Source: Nymphaea colorata
Taxonomy: Eukaryota; Streptophyta; Magnoliopsida; Nymphaeales; Nymphaeaceae
Direction of reading: 5' to 3'
NCBI RefSeq assembly: GCF_008831285.2
Contig: NC_045146.1
Span: 23,577,703-23,641,702, forward strand
Length of the DNA stretch: 64,000 bases
Position numbers and translations under genes: made by a program. The notes below the pieces were generated by a model. That model was not told the origin of the DNA, searched no databases, and saw only the letters and a program-made list of their open reading frames with translations. Below are positions 50,401 through 60,189 of this stretch, in pieces; positions within the stretch are counted from its first letter, which is position 1; every line of letters starts with the position of its first letter.

Positions 50401-53400
50401 TGCTCTTGTAACCAGCTGTGTTAGCCAGAGGTTAACAGTTGGTTAGTCTCTTACACCCCATTATATAACCCCCCAATGTTAATTATATAACAATGGACAA
50501 AAATAAAATGTTATTTGTACAAAAATCCACAAGAATGTGCTTGTTAATATCATGTCCTTCCTTTCCAACTATGTAAAGCACCCACAGAAGTGTTACTAAG
50601 TATTTTGCACGAGAACTCTATCAAAGATCACTGGACAGGTACTGGCTAGAGATAGTATGTGTATAGAGTGTGTGTGCAGTTCTGTTTAATGATTAATCTT
50701 TTGTACCATCTTATTATATTCCTACTTTTTGTCATTGAGATTGGTGTATTTATTCATTCTGCTAGTGACTGATTTCGTTTGCTGGGTAAGCTGAAGATAC
50801 TAGATATCAGAAGCTAAAATTTCAGATTTGCATTTGGTTTTATTAACAAACCAAGTCAGAGGAACTGAAATTTGGCTTGCGTCAGTCCATTACTGTCTGC
50901 CTTGTGACGTGATGGAGGACTATGGAAATCTTCCTGGAGCCACACCAAGTTTATAAACAGCACAGGCAAACCTTTAACAGCCAACAGTTGTAGCTTATAT
51001 AAGTGATACCGTAGCTGGAAAACTCTCTGCATTCTATCTATCTATTTAAATTACTACACTTGTATGTTCAGTGCAAATATGAAGAGCTGAAAAAGTGACT
51101 GTGTTCAATCCTAGTCTCAATACATAATGCTACTTCCTTTGATCAAAGGTCTTTGGTTTCATAAATCAATTTATAATCCTTTAGTTCCTTTGTTCAAGGG
51201 TCTTTGGTTTTATACATCAATTTGCTGAATGGGTCTTTTGCATTTCACTAGTTTCAAAGAATTGGGGGCCCTGGAGTATTTTAGCCAATGTTGTAAAAAG
51301 CGTATCATAAGCCGTATCGGTCTGGCTTTAAGATACGCTGTATCGTAAAATATCGTAACGTATCGTAACCGTATCGTTTTTTTTTAAATAATTATAAAAA
51401 TATAAAAAATTCTCAAAAAATAATAAAAAATCAATAAAAATTACCGTTTTCGTACCTCTATCGTGTTGTATCGTAACCGTATCGTAACGTATCGTGCCGT
51501 ATCATAACTGTATCGTTGCCGTATTGTAACCGTATCGTACGATACGGTGCCCGCATCGTAAATGTACGATACAGAGGGTGTATTGTATTGTATTTTACGT
51601 ACGATACGGCTCCGTATCGTACGATACGTACAACACTAATTTTAGCATAGACTAAGAAATTATAGTTTAAAAGTCTGAAGTTGGGGTTTTGAAAAATGTT
51701 GGTCTGACGACCACCAATTGTTCAAGTTCTGCATCAAATAGATCAGTTCCGTTCCATGAACCCTTTCATGTAGGAGGTGACTTGATGAGCTTAGCTGGAA
51801 TGGCTCGATGCCTACAAGAACCTGATATAGGCTTGGGGACAAAGGGCACAGTTATCGTGGCTCATTGAGTGGGTTGGACCACTTTTTGCATAAATTGTCA
51901 CGAGTAGTGTACACTCATATAAGATGGTTTAGATCCGTGGTGTGATGTGGGCTTCTACTAGAAGTATTTGCTTCCATTGCACTGTAATATAAAGGATGGT
52001 TCTTGGTGTCATTCACGTTTGGCAGCAGCCTCATTTTGCCACTCACCGCATCTTTATGGAGATTATAAAGACAGCAAAATCTTGTGTTGCTTATGCCCCT
52101 TAACTTGCATGATATTTTTTGTGGTTAACAAAGGTGAACTATTCAGTACTGATTCTAATGATTCTTTCCATTTCTCATATCAAAATTCTTTTTAACTTGT
52201 TCTTTCGTTACACTTCTACTTTTGGATTATTAGACTATCTTTTCTTTTCTTATAAAGTTGCTATATTGGTGCACTCTCTACTCTTATTGCATGCTTGGGT
52301 GATCCTAGAGCCAGATTAGAAACCTGGTTTTAGCATCAAAACTAGTTTCAAGGCAAGCATGGTTTGATGCCAAAGTCAAATTTCTAATCCGTTTCTAGTT
52401 TTAGTTGTGAACTGGCTATCATCTTGTGCCATTATGCTGATTTGTTATGATACTTATGCTTTCTGTGGCATACATCTGGAGTACTTGATGTATGTTACTG
52501 AATTCTTATACATGCCATATGGCTGCCTCTTATATGACTAGCTTGTGCAGGAACTAGCCAGTGGTGCTGGTGAGGATGTTGTATTTGCAATGAATACATT
52601 CATAAAGCGTCTTCTTGGGGCTTCAGATCCTGAACAAATGAAGGTATGGAATCAGTGTGCCACATTCCTTGCACTTCAGCTGAAAGACACTCCGTCTTTC
52701 TATTCTTCAATTGAAAACGATTGCCTCTCATTAATTTCATAATTGTCATTGTGTGTGAAACATAACTAAGCATATTTGTGCTAGTAGGCGTTTATTGTAG
52801 ATCTGCTATGCCTGTGTTTGTCTGTTTCTTAGAAGGTAATTAGGCTTTTCAAATGTGGAGAGAGAGATGATTTCCCATAATTTGGATCCTTATTGTTTCA
52901 CAATACTTTCATGTCTACAGTTAACATAATCGTGATATGATGCTTATGGGAGTTGGTGGTGAAATTGTTGACCAAAAAGCTTGGATTATTAGCAGGCCTC
53001 CTGTACATAGGAAGCATATAGCCATGGCTGCAGGCTTCTTGTCTGTAAAACTCAATTATTGTCATAGAGGCTAGATACTTTTGCTGTTGGATACAAGTCT
53101 TGATCTTGGCATGGCTGTGATTTTTGAGTTTCCATAATAGCCAAATAGCCAGATTAGGTTTATTAATGAGTTTCTGTTGCAGAGGTAGGTGCATGCGGAT
53201 GTCCAGGCAGGAACTAATTTCGCATTTCCTGTCATTCTGCAGGCAGCAGCGACACAGACTTCAGCTCCGGAGCTTGCAAATTTGCTCTACTGGCTGATGG
53301 TTGTGGGTTACAGCATCCGGAATATTGAGGTGCGGTTTGATATGGAGCGGGTTCTTGGCACTACCCCAAAACTTGCTGAGCTACCGCCTGGTGAGAGCCT

Positions 53401-53404
53401 CTAG
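41198..53404 (+). CDS. Plastid DUF760 family protein, eight exons, Copia insertion in intron 5
   Basis: Exons: 41198-41425, 41819-41890, 42752-42841, 43228-43308, 43387-43518, 49901-50119, 52551-52643 and 53243-53404; 1077 bases, 358 residues, every junction phase 0. Residues 1 to about 55 are a transit-type region. Family sequence follows: GPEGSLKTILGRMDVRRC, YVKNVQPEFMELFAKRAS, VVEAMRQTVTNMIGSLPPQF, VAENLAQLMYSVMMTGYMFR, VIRWNNVSGPERMDAVKYIE, a coiled-coil-like KYIELLEAEIEELSRQVER, EDVVFAMNTFIKRLLG and the end VLGTTPKLAELPPGESL. DUF760 proteins are plastid proteins without an established activity known to me. Residues 162-189 and 316-343 are clearly related (LAxLxYxxMxxGYxxRN), showing an internal duplication. 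Intron 5 (6.4 kb) is mostly the Copia element; intron 6 carries further transposon DNA. The exons themselves are undamaged. Confidence 0.93.
41431..41478. repeat. (TC)n microsatellite just after the DUF760 exon 1 donor
   Basis: About 24 TC units begin a few bases after the GT at 41426-41427, followed by a short TG run. The donor itself (ATG|GTACTT) lacks the usual purine-rich positions +3 to +5. Confidence 0.95.
43831..43835 (+). other. Target-site duplication, left copy (TGGGC)
   Basis: TGGGC directly precedes the 5' LTR and recurs at 49127-49131 directly after the 3' LTR. Five bases is the typical length for Ty1/Copia integration. Confidence 0.95.
43857..43919 (+). repeat. Two adjacent perfect hairpins in the LTR U3 region
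   Basis: Hairpin 1: GAACCGGGTCC (43857-43867) pairs with GGACCCGGTTC (43874-43884) around a six-base loop. Hairpin 2: GGGTACCGAG (43895-43904) pairs with CTCGGTACCC (43910-43919) around a five-base loop. Both recur in the 3' LTR at +5006. The only LTR difference falls in the second loop. Role unknown; they lie just upstream of the TATA-like motif. Confidence 0.9.
43944..43950 (+). promoter_or_regulatory. TATA-like motif of the 5' LTR
   Basis: TTTATAT lies in the first half of the LTR, a plausible position for the element's promoter before the R region. Not experimentally placed. Confidence 0.5.
44121..44133 (+). other. Primer-binding site for initiator tRNA-Met
   Basis: TGGTATCAGAGCC follows the LTR with no spacer. 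This is the standard plant Copia complement to the 3' end of initiator methionine tRNA. Confidence 0.96.
44199..44350 (+). repeat. 78-bp imperfect repeat in the Copia leader
   Basis: GTTCCGGCGCCGCTGCTGC occurs at 44199 and again at 44277, each followed by GACGTCGCCCTG and GCCGCC-rich sequence with GTCCTCTGTTCCG. The period is divisible by three, and the frame of the downstream polyprotein stays open through the repeat, but no ATG precedes 44537 in that frame. Confidence 0.75.
44537..48847 (+). CDS. Copia gag-pol polyprotein (1436 residues, intact)
   Basis: The ATG at 44537 is the first in-frame start after the leader. Domains in order: a gag region opening VTSIRLTKDNYLSW; CCHC zinc knuckle from about 251 (CTHCHKLGHSVDFC); aspartic protease DSG at 354; GAG-pre-integrase HERLGH...CEVC; integrase core with catalytic D549, D612 and E648 in DD35E spacing and the motif TPPQNGIAERKN; Copia RT from about 950 with DVKNAFLNGHLEEEVYM and YVDD at 1113-1116; RNase H from D1279 (SDADWAGC, SSAEAEYRA, CDNKSAI, HVEIDRHF). 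No interruption is seen. The stop TAG lies inside the first six bases of the 3' LTR, so the frame reads through the polypurine tract. Protein functions are the standard Copia replication cycle. Confidence 0.98.
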   Translation: MAEAMGTQKDAVLDTGSASKTENVPLQVTSIRLTKDNYLSWSAALEIGITSRGRLSYITGDKPAPIKSDPQWATWALEDSQVKVWIISSVSSDIQPLILRKPTSFDMWTVLAKMYGRKKRHLRTYQIKRSIYSLTQGDLSVAAFYAALKTKWEELDYHVTDEWTCGSDHSLYWEKEWMDRTFLFLGGLRDEFESIRSQILNGDEIPGIEEVYARVESEEQRRQVMHLDTGHGPSAFVSRASGTGQRPARHCTHCHKLGHSVDFCWDLHPEKRLVRGRPPSGKRSPTVSDSSQSNSSSGAKSKLSPAQLKELQAYISRLSTTPEESSTSEGAQLAQALIASIDQGNPSLGDWIVDSGATHHMTGDSKLFQEYQLSSGKQRVSMADGSSISVAGKGSLSLLNKYHLHNALHVPNIPVNLLSVSSITKELNCNLIFSADHCSLQDLVTGKKIGIGSVTDGLYRLPVQVASALISATSGHLSGVNDRSTVLRWHERLGHLPFQLIKKLFPHLFASVSIDSFACEVCQLAKHVRASYPISLNKSTHPFALVHSDVWGPSGVPTCGGCHYFLTLIDDYSRCTFVYLLRERSEVPAVVKNFVAFVETQFHTTVQAFRTDNAREYVSQSLDEFLKGKGIVHETSCSYTPPQNGIAERKNRHLLNVTRAIMFQRHVPKRYWGDALLTSAHLINRMPTRVLDGQSPYSTLWPTQNPWPLTPRVFGCSCFMHNHSPTLKKLDPRSIKGVFLGYSSTQKGYKCVDPTTSKVYVSRDVTFHEHESYFPVNTLQGECLGNKGEEYSSNQLIQFMEFLDYKVSPSVIDTVTVSNEKGSHMEGVTVDAQPTVARDHLFGKVYVRKEKATVEDVGDEDRTNPNLVISPDDPSPSNEELPIALRKGTRSCTSHPIQRFVSYAKLSTNYKCFITTLSKVVIPRSVDDAKDDPKWLHAMTEEMGALAKNKTWEVVDIPKGTHLVGSKWVYNVKYKPDGTVDRYKARLVAKGFSQKYGIDYLETFAPVAKLKTVRVILALAVHKKWRMDQLDVKNAFLNGHLEEEVYMSMPPGYVQEGKCCHLKKALYGLKQSPRAWFERLRIVMKSTGYKQGNGDHTLFIKQRDGLVSLLLVYVDDMIVTGSDEEENRKMKERLAKEFDLKDLGKLRYFLGIEIARSETGLVMNQRKYTLDLLKETGKLGCRPYLTPMESGTKISIKTGTTLDEEGKGRYQRLVGKLIYLTLTRPDITYAVNVLSQFMHAPTDCHWKSAERVLGYLKNDPGKGLLYTRQDKLTIEGYSDADWAGCTDTRRSTTGYCIFLGGNLVVWRSKRQEVCSRSSAEAEYRAVAMGVTEMLWLKILLTDIGVELGDKMKMYCDNKSAINLANNPVLHDRTKHVEIDRHFIRERIDSKELILPYMKSEDQVADVLTKGLCTSSFEKNVSKLGMFDMYAKLEGEC
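48832..48841 (+). other. Polypurine tract
   Basis: TGAGGGGGAG directly precedes the 3' LTR and is in the correct position to prime plus-strand DNA. It also encodes the final residues of the polyprotein (LEGE). Confidence 0.93.
48842..49126 (+). repeat. 3' LTR of the Copia element
   Basis: 285 bases matching the 5' LTR at 284 positions. The difference is A at 48913 against G at 43907. It is followed by the right TGGGC target copy. Confidence 0.98.
49127..49131 (+). other. Target-site duplication, right copy (TGGGC)
   Basis: A perfect match to the five bases before the 5' LTR. Confidence 0.95.
50203..50455 (+). mobile_element. LTR-like relic in DUF760 intron 6
   Basis: The stretch starts TGTAAG and ends CTTACA, an LTR-type short inverted terminal repeat. 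It contains a TATA box (TTATAAATAG near 50270) and is GC-richer than the intron around it. No second copy, coding sequence or target-site duplication was found, so a solo LTR or small non-autonomous element is a suggestion only. Confidence 0.35.
51286..51638. mobile_element. hAT-like MITE (353 bp) in DUF760 intron 6
   Basis: Flanked by a perfect 8-bp direct repeat ATTTTAGC (51278-51285 and 51639-51646). The ends are CAATGTTG and, inverted, TAGTGTTG, matching the hAT terminal style. The interior has no coding capacity and consists of many CGTATCG/CGATACG units, several arranged as palindromes (for example CCGTATCGTACGATACGG). An 8-bp duplication with these ends supports the hAT superfamily. 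Confidence 0.82.
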
Positions 53405-53675
53405 TACTGCTGTTGGACTGTCGGGCCAGAAATGGACGCGGGCAGATGGCGATCAACAGAGCATGATTCATGCCTTGACTTTCTTGCAAAGACATTCATA
53501 TAACAGCTTTAATTTGCTCGGCCGTTTCTAGAGCTTCTTGTCTAGCGAAAATCATCAGTATTTTTATCAAGTTGAAGAATGGTAGTTGAAAGCCATAGGT
53601 TGAACGCAACAAACTTTATAATCACTTCGGTTCAATCATTACGCCCATGAGTGGGATCAATTTGAATGATAACAC

Positions 53676-53721
53676 AACCATGGAATGCGATTTCTTGTAA
53701 CCATGGAATGCAATTTCTTGA
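53676..53721 (+). repeat. 23-bp tandem repeat in the DUF760 3' region
   Basis: Two copies (53676-53698 and 53699-53721) of AACCATGGAATGC followed by ATTTCTTG, differing at one internal base and the last base. Confidence 0.9.
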
Positions 53722-55672
53722 AGATTAACTGAACTCTGTATTCGTGCGTTTGTGTGCGAGTGTGAGAGAGAGTGGGAGACCTATCAATGGGATGGGAGAG
53801 TTGTAAGCCATCTCTCTTCCTCTTATCTCCAAGGTTTAAGGTTGCTTTGAAATTACTGTCATACGGTATATATTTTAACTTGAGTGTTTGCACGCCACCA
53901 TTGTCCAGAAAAGTAGAATCCACAAGAATTAAACTGAAAACACATCATCTTTGCTGCCCTAAAACAGCTTCCTGGGATCATATGTTGCACAATTGATAAG
54001 TCATAGATTTTTAGGAACTTTTATTATATTAAAGGCCAAACTTTATTTTTAATCAGCAAGAATAAAAAATATATATCTCTTTGTCCTTTTGACCTGGTTT
54101 CTGTGAGACCAAGACATAGGAATAAGACAAATATCATTGGAAAACTTGGAAAAGAAAATTGTCTTGCATATCTCATTTGCGATAAAGAGGTTTTCAAAAG
54201 ACTCATTTTTTCGTTCAAAGCCATCGACTAACTTTCAACTTCAGGAAGTGCCTTGTCTGAATTATGACATTATCCTTTTCTTGAAGATTATACATATAAA
54301 GACATTAATATTCACTAATTGGCTCCATCGTGACGAGAACGTTGCATGAGAGAATTCTTGGCGACGTTAGTGACTGTCGGTAAAGACCAGCAACCATTTT
54401 TCCAAGCAAAACTGACCACTTATTGAGCCAGGCTAGAGATACACGCCGAAGCTTATTGTCCACCAAGAATCGTGAATAATTGATACGGTGTGAACTGATG
54501 AAACATTTCTGTTCGACTAAGCGACTTCCGATGAGTCTAGGCTCCATCTTTTCAAAAATTTGTTTGATTGGGTCCAAGCAATTTGTCTCTTATCTTGAAG
54601 AGGTCAACAGACCCAAGTGCAAGACACCATTCACAAATCAATCAGAAATAAATTTTGCTTGAACTGGCTTTTCAAGCCAATCTACAATGTTAGCAAAACA
54701 TGGTAATTAGCAAACTATATATTTCTCATGAGGAAGCCACGCTCACTCTCCTCTTTAACTGCTAGACAATACACAGTGTCATGCTTAATTAGAATAGACG
54801 AAATGCAAAATAATTTAAAAAGTTATTAGCAAAAACTAAGCCTTTCCCAAACACAGGTCCTGTTTTTCAGTTGATGATGAAAAGGTGGACTTTTAGAAAA
54901 TCTTTTTTCCGACATTCCCTTTTTTTTTTCAGATAAAAAATTAAAGTTCATCTTCATTCTCCGCTCTGAAGGTCCTTTGAGACCTACATGAAAACTAGAC
55001 GCTATAAAATGTGGAAAGAGGGAAAGCGGATGAAATGCGATCCTTTTTCACTGAAACGGACAAAGGCTGTGGGTCCAGCGGAATGGAAAACTCATTCAGT
55101 TTCCGGTCTCCCATTCCAATCGAAACTGGTTGTGGCAAAATTCTCTCTCGAAACTCCTTGGAATGGAAAAGCCCAACCGGGAAAAAGGGCGTTCGGAAAG
55201 GGATGTGGCCATGTCGGCCGTGTGCTTCCCATTTATCCGTCAAGAATATGCCGGCGATATTCTTCAAATTATTCTAACGGGAAGAAAAAAATTAACCGTT
55301 GAATGGCCACAAATTTCAATGATAATTACCGTCTATATAAAATTCTTTTCTTTTACCGACACCAGCATTGATCTAAGGTAAATCATGAATCGAGGCGCCG
55401 TATAGGGACCCTTTTTCTCAAGTTGGTGTTTGTCATCTTTAGATTGTCAATTTTACAGCCGTATTATTCCGCTCAACTAGATGAATCATGCCAGCATCGA
55501 CAATTCAAGAAAAGTCAAACTTCAAACTTTGTAACATTTATGTCTGTCTAATTCATTGGTGGGGCAGTATTAGCTGATATGGGTTGACATATCTTGATAC
55601 CGGCAATATTGTTTTTGATTATTTGGTATATAAGACAATGCAAGTTTGTTTGATCATTGCACTGGAAAACTA

Positions 55673-55963
55673 AAGGTAGCGTTTCGATGTACACTAAAAA
55701 AAAATTAGTTTTGCGAAAACTAGTTTGGAATCGATTTTGAAAAACTGGTTCGTGTGTTTGACTACAGGATCAAAACACTTTTCCTTTTTTTTTTCTTTTT
55801 TGTGAATAACCTGAGGTGCCATGCTAATTCATTTCCTTATAAAAACAATTTTTGCCAAAACTCATTTTTGGTGTCATCCAAACTTCTTGGAAACGGCATT
55901 TTGAAAGTAAAACCATTTTTTACTTCAAAAAATGGTTTGGGGCTGTCATCTAAACGCCTTCTT
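55673..55963. mobile_element. Possible MITE (PIF/Harbinger style)
   Basis: The left end AAGGTAGCGTTTCGATG and the inverted right end AAGAAGGCGTTTAGATG are related. The interior has AAAACTAGTTTTG-type imperfect palindromes and no coding sequence. A three-base target duplication was not found, so this is weak. Confidence 0.35.
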
Positions 55964-56683
55964 AGAGTTCACCATGCTTTATCTGCTCAATATCCAAGAA
56001 ATTATAAACGACGAAGTTCCAATTGGGACTCTAATTTGTGATCGTCTCGATTCCAATACTTGGCACTTGAAGTCACGTTTGTTTTGCAATACGAAATACA
56101 AGGCACTAAAGAACTTCTTAATTATAACAGTAACTCCAGAGAAAACGTCGCACGTTTCAGAGAAGATGATGAGAATCTCCGACGCCGTAAGACGCCTCGC
56201 TGCGTGCCGGGCGTCGGAATTTCCGTCGCAACCTGAGGCGCTTGTTATACAGACATGTTTCGTTTCACTTTGACGTGAAATTCCGATTTCTTCAAAAATG
56301 CATAAAACATTTGTTCCAACTCGAATCGTACTTCGACACAGTTAAATCTCTTTTCCGGAAAGAGATAAACGGGAAAAAGACGAAGACTAACGTTCATTTT
56401 GCGTGCTGCGAAAAAAAAAGAAGTCCCCAGCTCATCTTCTGCGCTTCCCGCCAGGCAGACGCCGGAAAAAGGAAAAGGAGAATTTCTTATCTATGGGTTT
56501 TTACTTGCGCTTTCATTTATTTGAGAAAGGCCTCAACTTTCCAGGAAGGAACTACAACAAGAAAAGGTCGAAGGCCTTTATATGCTTCAGAGCACGCGTT
56601 CTTCGTGAAAACAAAAGTCGTCCACTTCCGGGGGTAAAAAAAAAAAAAGGACAAAAAGAAGTTACTTCCACATGTTCTTCCCC

Positions 56684-56690
56684 ATAAATA
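56684..56690 (+). promoter_or_regulatory. Candidate TATA box of the first LysM gene
   Basis: ATAAATA lies 110 bases before the ATG at 56794, a good distance for a short plant leader. Confidence 0.5.
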
Positions 56691-56793
56691 CAGCTTGCTT
56701 TGTACTCCACCGTCGTCACTCTTCTGCAACTATTACGCGCTCTTTTAGAGCGTGACAGAGGGAGAAGGAGGGGTCATCTTTTCCCCTACCACC

Positions 56794-59529
56794 ATGAATC
56801 CCACCCCTTTTCTGCTCTTCCTCCTGCTGCTCGGAACCTCCACAATCAGCAGCGTGGCCGCGTTGGGGTTTAAATGCAGCGGCACCGCTACGAAATGCCA
56901 AGCCTTGGTGGGATACACCCCAAAGAATGCGTCGACTCTCTCCGCCATCGCCTCCCTCTTCGGCCTCAAGTCCCACTCCTCCCTCCTGGGGCCCAACGCC
57001 CTCCCGCTCAACACCTCCAAGCACCACAAGATCACCGCCGGCCAGGCGGTCCGTGTCCCCATCAGCTGCAGCTGCGGCAATGGCAGGGGCTACTCCGACC
57101 GTTCTCCGGTGTACGTCGTGAAGCACGGGGATTTCCTCGACCATATTGCGAGGGACGTGTTCTCCGAGCTCCTGAATTACAGCTCCATCGCGACTGTCAA
57201 TAACATCCCCGACCCCAACCAGATTCAAGGGGGGCAAAAGCTGTGGATCCCGCTCCCTTGCAGCTGCGACCAAGGGGAAACCTTTCCGATTGAACACTAC
57301 GCCCACGTTGTGGCGAAGGGCACGGACCTGACTGGAATCGCCGCCCAGTTCGGGACTACCCAGGCAAAGCTCATGACTCTCAACGACATCTCCGACGCCA
57401 CCACCCTCCAGGCAGGCCAGGTGCTCGACGTGCCCCTCCGAGGTGAGCCCTCTCCTGATCGCCCCTCTCTCCCTTCTTCACGCAGGCGTGCGTATGGTTC
57501 AGTCATTAGTCTGAAACAGGAACGCGATTTTTCGTGAACGAATTTACGATCTTGTCGTTTCGGGCTCCTGCCTTGGTAAGGTTTTTGGGTTGGAGAGCCA
57601 AATTCCCAAAATAGCTTAGTCATTTAGGGCTTGCGCTGGGATGGTAGTAGAACGATTCTCTTTAGAACATATTCTTATATAGTATCATGTTTGTTGAGAA
57701 TGATTTGATACATTTTTTGAGCAACTTTATGTTGATGAGGTTGGCGCATCGTGGTGGTCAACTTTGTTTTGTTACGGTGGGTGGTCGCTTTTAGTTGAAG
57801 CAAATCGTTCGACTATGGATCTTAATCGAGGCAATAACAGAACTTTTTGTTCGTTTATTTCTTGCAGTTTGCTCTTCTGCAATCCAGAACACGTCGTTGG
57901 ACAGTTCTTTGGCAGTGGCTAATGGCAGCTATGCTTTTACTGCTAAGAACTGCGTCCTGTGCAAATGCAGCAGCGCCTCCTGGCAGTAAGTCCTCATCCC
58001 TTCTCCATCTCTGTTTCTTTTATGCTCTCTGCTAAAGCGACTTCAATTTCTCAGGGAATTCCCTACGGATCGCCGCCTGATTCGTTGTTATCCTTTCTTT
58101 TCTGGTGTTGCTGCAGATTAGATTGTGCGCCCAATACCTTAGGCAACTTAACCTGCCCTTCCATGGAGTGCAGCAGCACGGGCATGACCATGGGGAACCG
58201 GTCTACCGTCACCTCCTGTCAAGAAAATGTGTGCTCTTATGCTGGTTACACAAATAACAATACCATCCTGACCACCATGATCTCCCAATCAACTTGCCCT
58301 GTTTCACGTAAGTGCCTCCTTCTTCTTCTTCCTGAAGACGATAAATCTTGGACCTCTTAGTGCATTAGAGGTGATTAAGCCCTTTTCCATGAAAAAAGAT
58401 TAGGGAACCATGCATACTTGGTTGGTGGGTCAGCTGTAAAGCTTGTCGTGCTGGTTTAATCTGTTCTCTTCTTCATATGGTCGACTTCTCCAAGACATAA
58501 ATCTCCAAGTTGAATGATCTTTGAGCAACATCTGGGCAGGCAGGGCCAAAAGACCTCGGCCTCTCAAGAGACCACAGTGTTCATTGATGCCATTACAACT
58601 ACACTTGCTAAGTTCACCAACATATTAGATAAGAAACTGTAAACGCATGTTTAGATAGAGCATTTGATTGCGTCGATCTGCTTAAACAAAAGTATGTTGG
58701 TGATACCATCGTTAGTATTCGCGACGGTGGCTCTTGATATCTAGAATAAGCACGATGCTGAGCAGAAATTTAAAGGGGCGGACCAGATTAGAACTTTGAT
58801 CTTAAGAGCTGCCCTGTAGAACTTTGGATCTACCTCTATCTCTAGGTTGTTGTATAAAGCGTGGCCCAATGCGCCCCCACTTTATTTAGGTCTCACTTGG
58901 TGCTTGATTACTTCAGATTTATGAATGTGATGTGGCGTGCTTTTGTTGACATGGCAAAAGCCTTACATTAAAATTCACTGTGCTCTGATTTTTGTTTCCA
59001 ATGTTTGAACGTGATGTTCTTTTGAGCGATGTGTAGGCTGAGCTCCCACTGATGTTACTTCTTCGAGCCATGTGCTTGTAGGGGCTAAGTGGTTGTTTGC
59101 TCAGCTCGAGTTTTAAAAAATTCTCACCTGTAGTGCGTTGAAACACGTGAAAATTTTAGTATACATTTTTTGGTTTAAACATGAAGAATGTGAATGTGAA
59201 GTTTTATGCACTTGAACATGGAAAAATTATAAGTTTCGCTATTTGTGACAAAATTTGTCGTGCTGGTTTAATCTGTTCTCTTCTTCATATGTTCGAAATG
59301 ATTCATGTTTAGAAACGCATTCTAACAAGTGAAGCTAGTGAGTGGCCTTTAGTAGAAGAAGAGCCATCGCTATTTGTGACAAAATTTGTTGGATCGGTGC
59401 GATGCAGCTGCTTCGTCTCCAAGCGAGAGTTCTCCTGCAAGCGCAGTCATGGGCCGCGTAAAAGGAGCGAGATGGGGTTGGCCATTGATGTTGGGGTTGC
59501 TTGCTTCTGTACTGCTGATCCATGCATGA
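56794..59529 (+). CDS. LysM-domain GPI-anchored protein (LYM/LYP/CEBiP family), copy 1
   Basis: Exons: 56794-57442, 57868-57985, 58117-58307 and 59408-59529; 1080 bases, 359 residues, intron phases 1, 2, 1. A signal peptide (about 1-23, LLFLLLLGTSTISSVAALG) precedes three LysM-like segments: about 39-90, 106-153 (YVVKHGDFL to WIPL) and 169-215 (YAHVVAKGTDL to DVPL). They are separated by the CxC pairs CSC at 92-94 and 156-158. A Cys-rich region follows (CVLCKC, CPSMEC, VCSYAGYTN). The C-terminus has a small Ser/Ala spacer (SSPSESSPASA) and a hydrophobic tail ending ASVLLIHA, typical of GPI attachment. N-glycosylation sites include N45, N73 and N128. The family binds peptidoglycan or chitin fragments at the plasma membrane with LysM receptor kinases; which ligand applies here is not predictable. 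The closest types recalled are LYM1/LYM3 and rice LYP4/LYP6. Confidence 0.95.
58443..58479 (+). repeat. Exact 37-bp direct repeat in intron 3 of the first LysM gene (copy 1)
   Basis: The sequence from TTGTCGTGCTGG to CTTCTTCATATG recurs without change at 59255-59291, 812 bases away in the same intron. Confidence 0.95.
59236..59389 (+). repeat. Repeat mosaic before exon 4 of the first LysM gene
   Basis: Contains the second copy of the 37-bp repeat (59255-59291), overlapped at its left by the first copy (59236-59258) of a 23-bp sequence starting TCGCTATTTGTGACAAAA. The 23-bp sequence recurs exactly at 59367-59389, 18 bases before exon 4. Confidence 0.93.
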
Positions 59530-60023
59530 GGTCTAGCTTTTTCTCTTAACGGAAGTGCTCAAATGGAAGTGCACCCAATCGGATCCACCGTGATTCCCTC
59601 ATCCTGTTGTGTCGCCTTCTTGTCATTTATTTATTTTTCCTTCTTTGATCATTTGTGGTCTTGCTGTATAATGTGACCAAGAAATTCGGAGCTGCGTATT
59701 GGTAAAACCTTGTTTTGAACTTTTTGAATGTCATTTTCCTTTTCTGCATGGGTCAAGAAATCGGCGTTGAGGGGCCAGCAACATCTGTCTTCCTGCCATA
59801 CTGTTTTACTTATGTTGCTTTTGATAGCCTCGGCAATCAATTATATTCGACACTGTATTAAAAAACGTGAGATCTTGGTAACGTTGATTTTCAGTTGATG
59901 TTACATGTTAAAAAAAAAAAAATCATATATTTAAGGTTGGATCTTAGGCATCTTCTATCACTGTGGGTCTAAGAATGGAGGTGAAACAAACAAGTCCTTA
60001 ATCAATTTCCATTTTGTGTTCTA

Positions 60024-60043
60024 TCTCTCTCTCTCTCTCTCTC
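60024..60043. repeat. (TC)n microsatellite
   Basis: Ten TC units in the region downstream of the first LysM gene. Confidence 0.95.
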
Positions 60044-60189
60044 ACCAACCAATGTATAACATGGTTGGATCTGTGGTGCATGAACAGCATGTCTCTCATG
60101 ACCATTATCCTTCAATCGGCATTGGAGGTTATAGGCTAGAGGTGATGTCCTACAGCCTTTCAGGACAAGACATAGGTGTCGATTTCTTT

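Larger units (their letters stand above)
53405..56793. other. Intergenic region between DUF760 and the first LysM gene
   Basis: About 3.4 kb with the DUF760 3' untranslated region at its left and the first LysM promoter at its right. It contains a 23-bp tandem repeat and a MITE-like segment. No gene is supportable. Confidence 0.6.

Noticed and set aside
56716-57306. 196-codon minus-strand frame
   Set aside because: Antisense shadow of exon 1 of the first LysM gene; the 183-codon minus frame at 62071-62622 is the same effect for the second copy.
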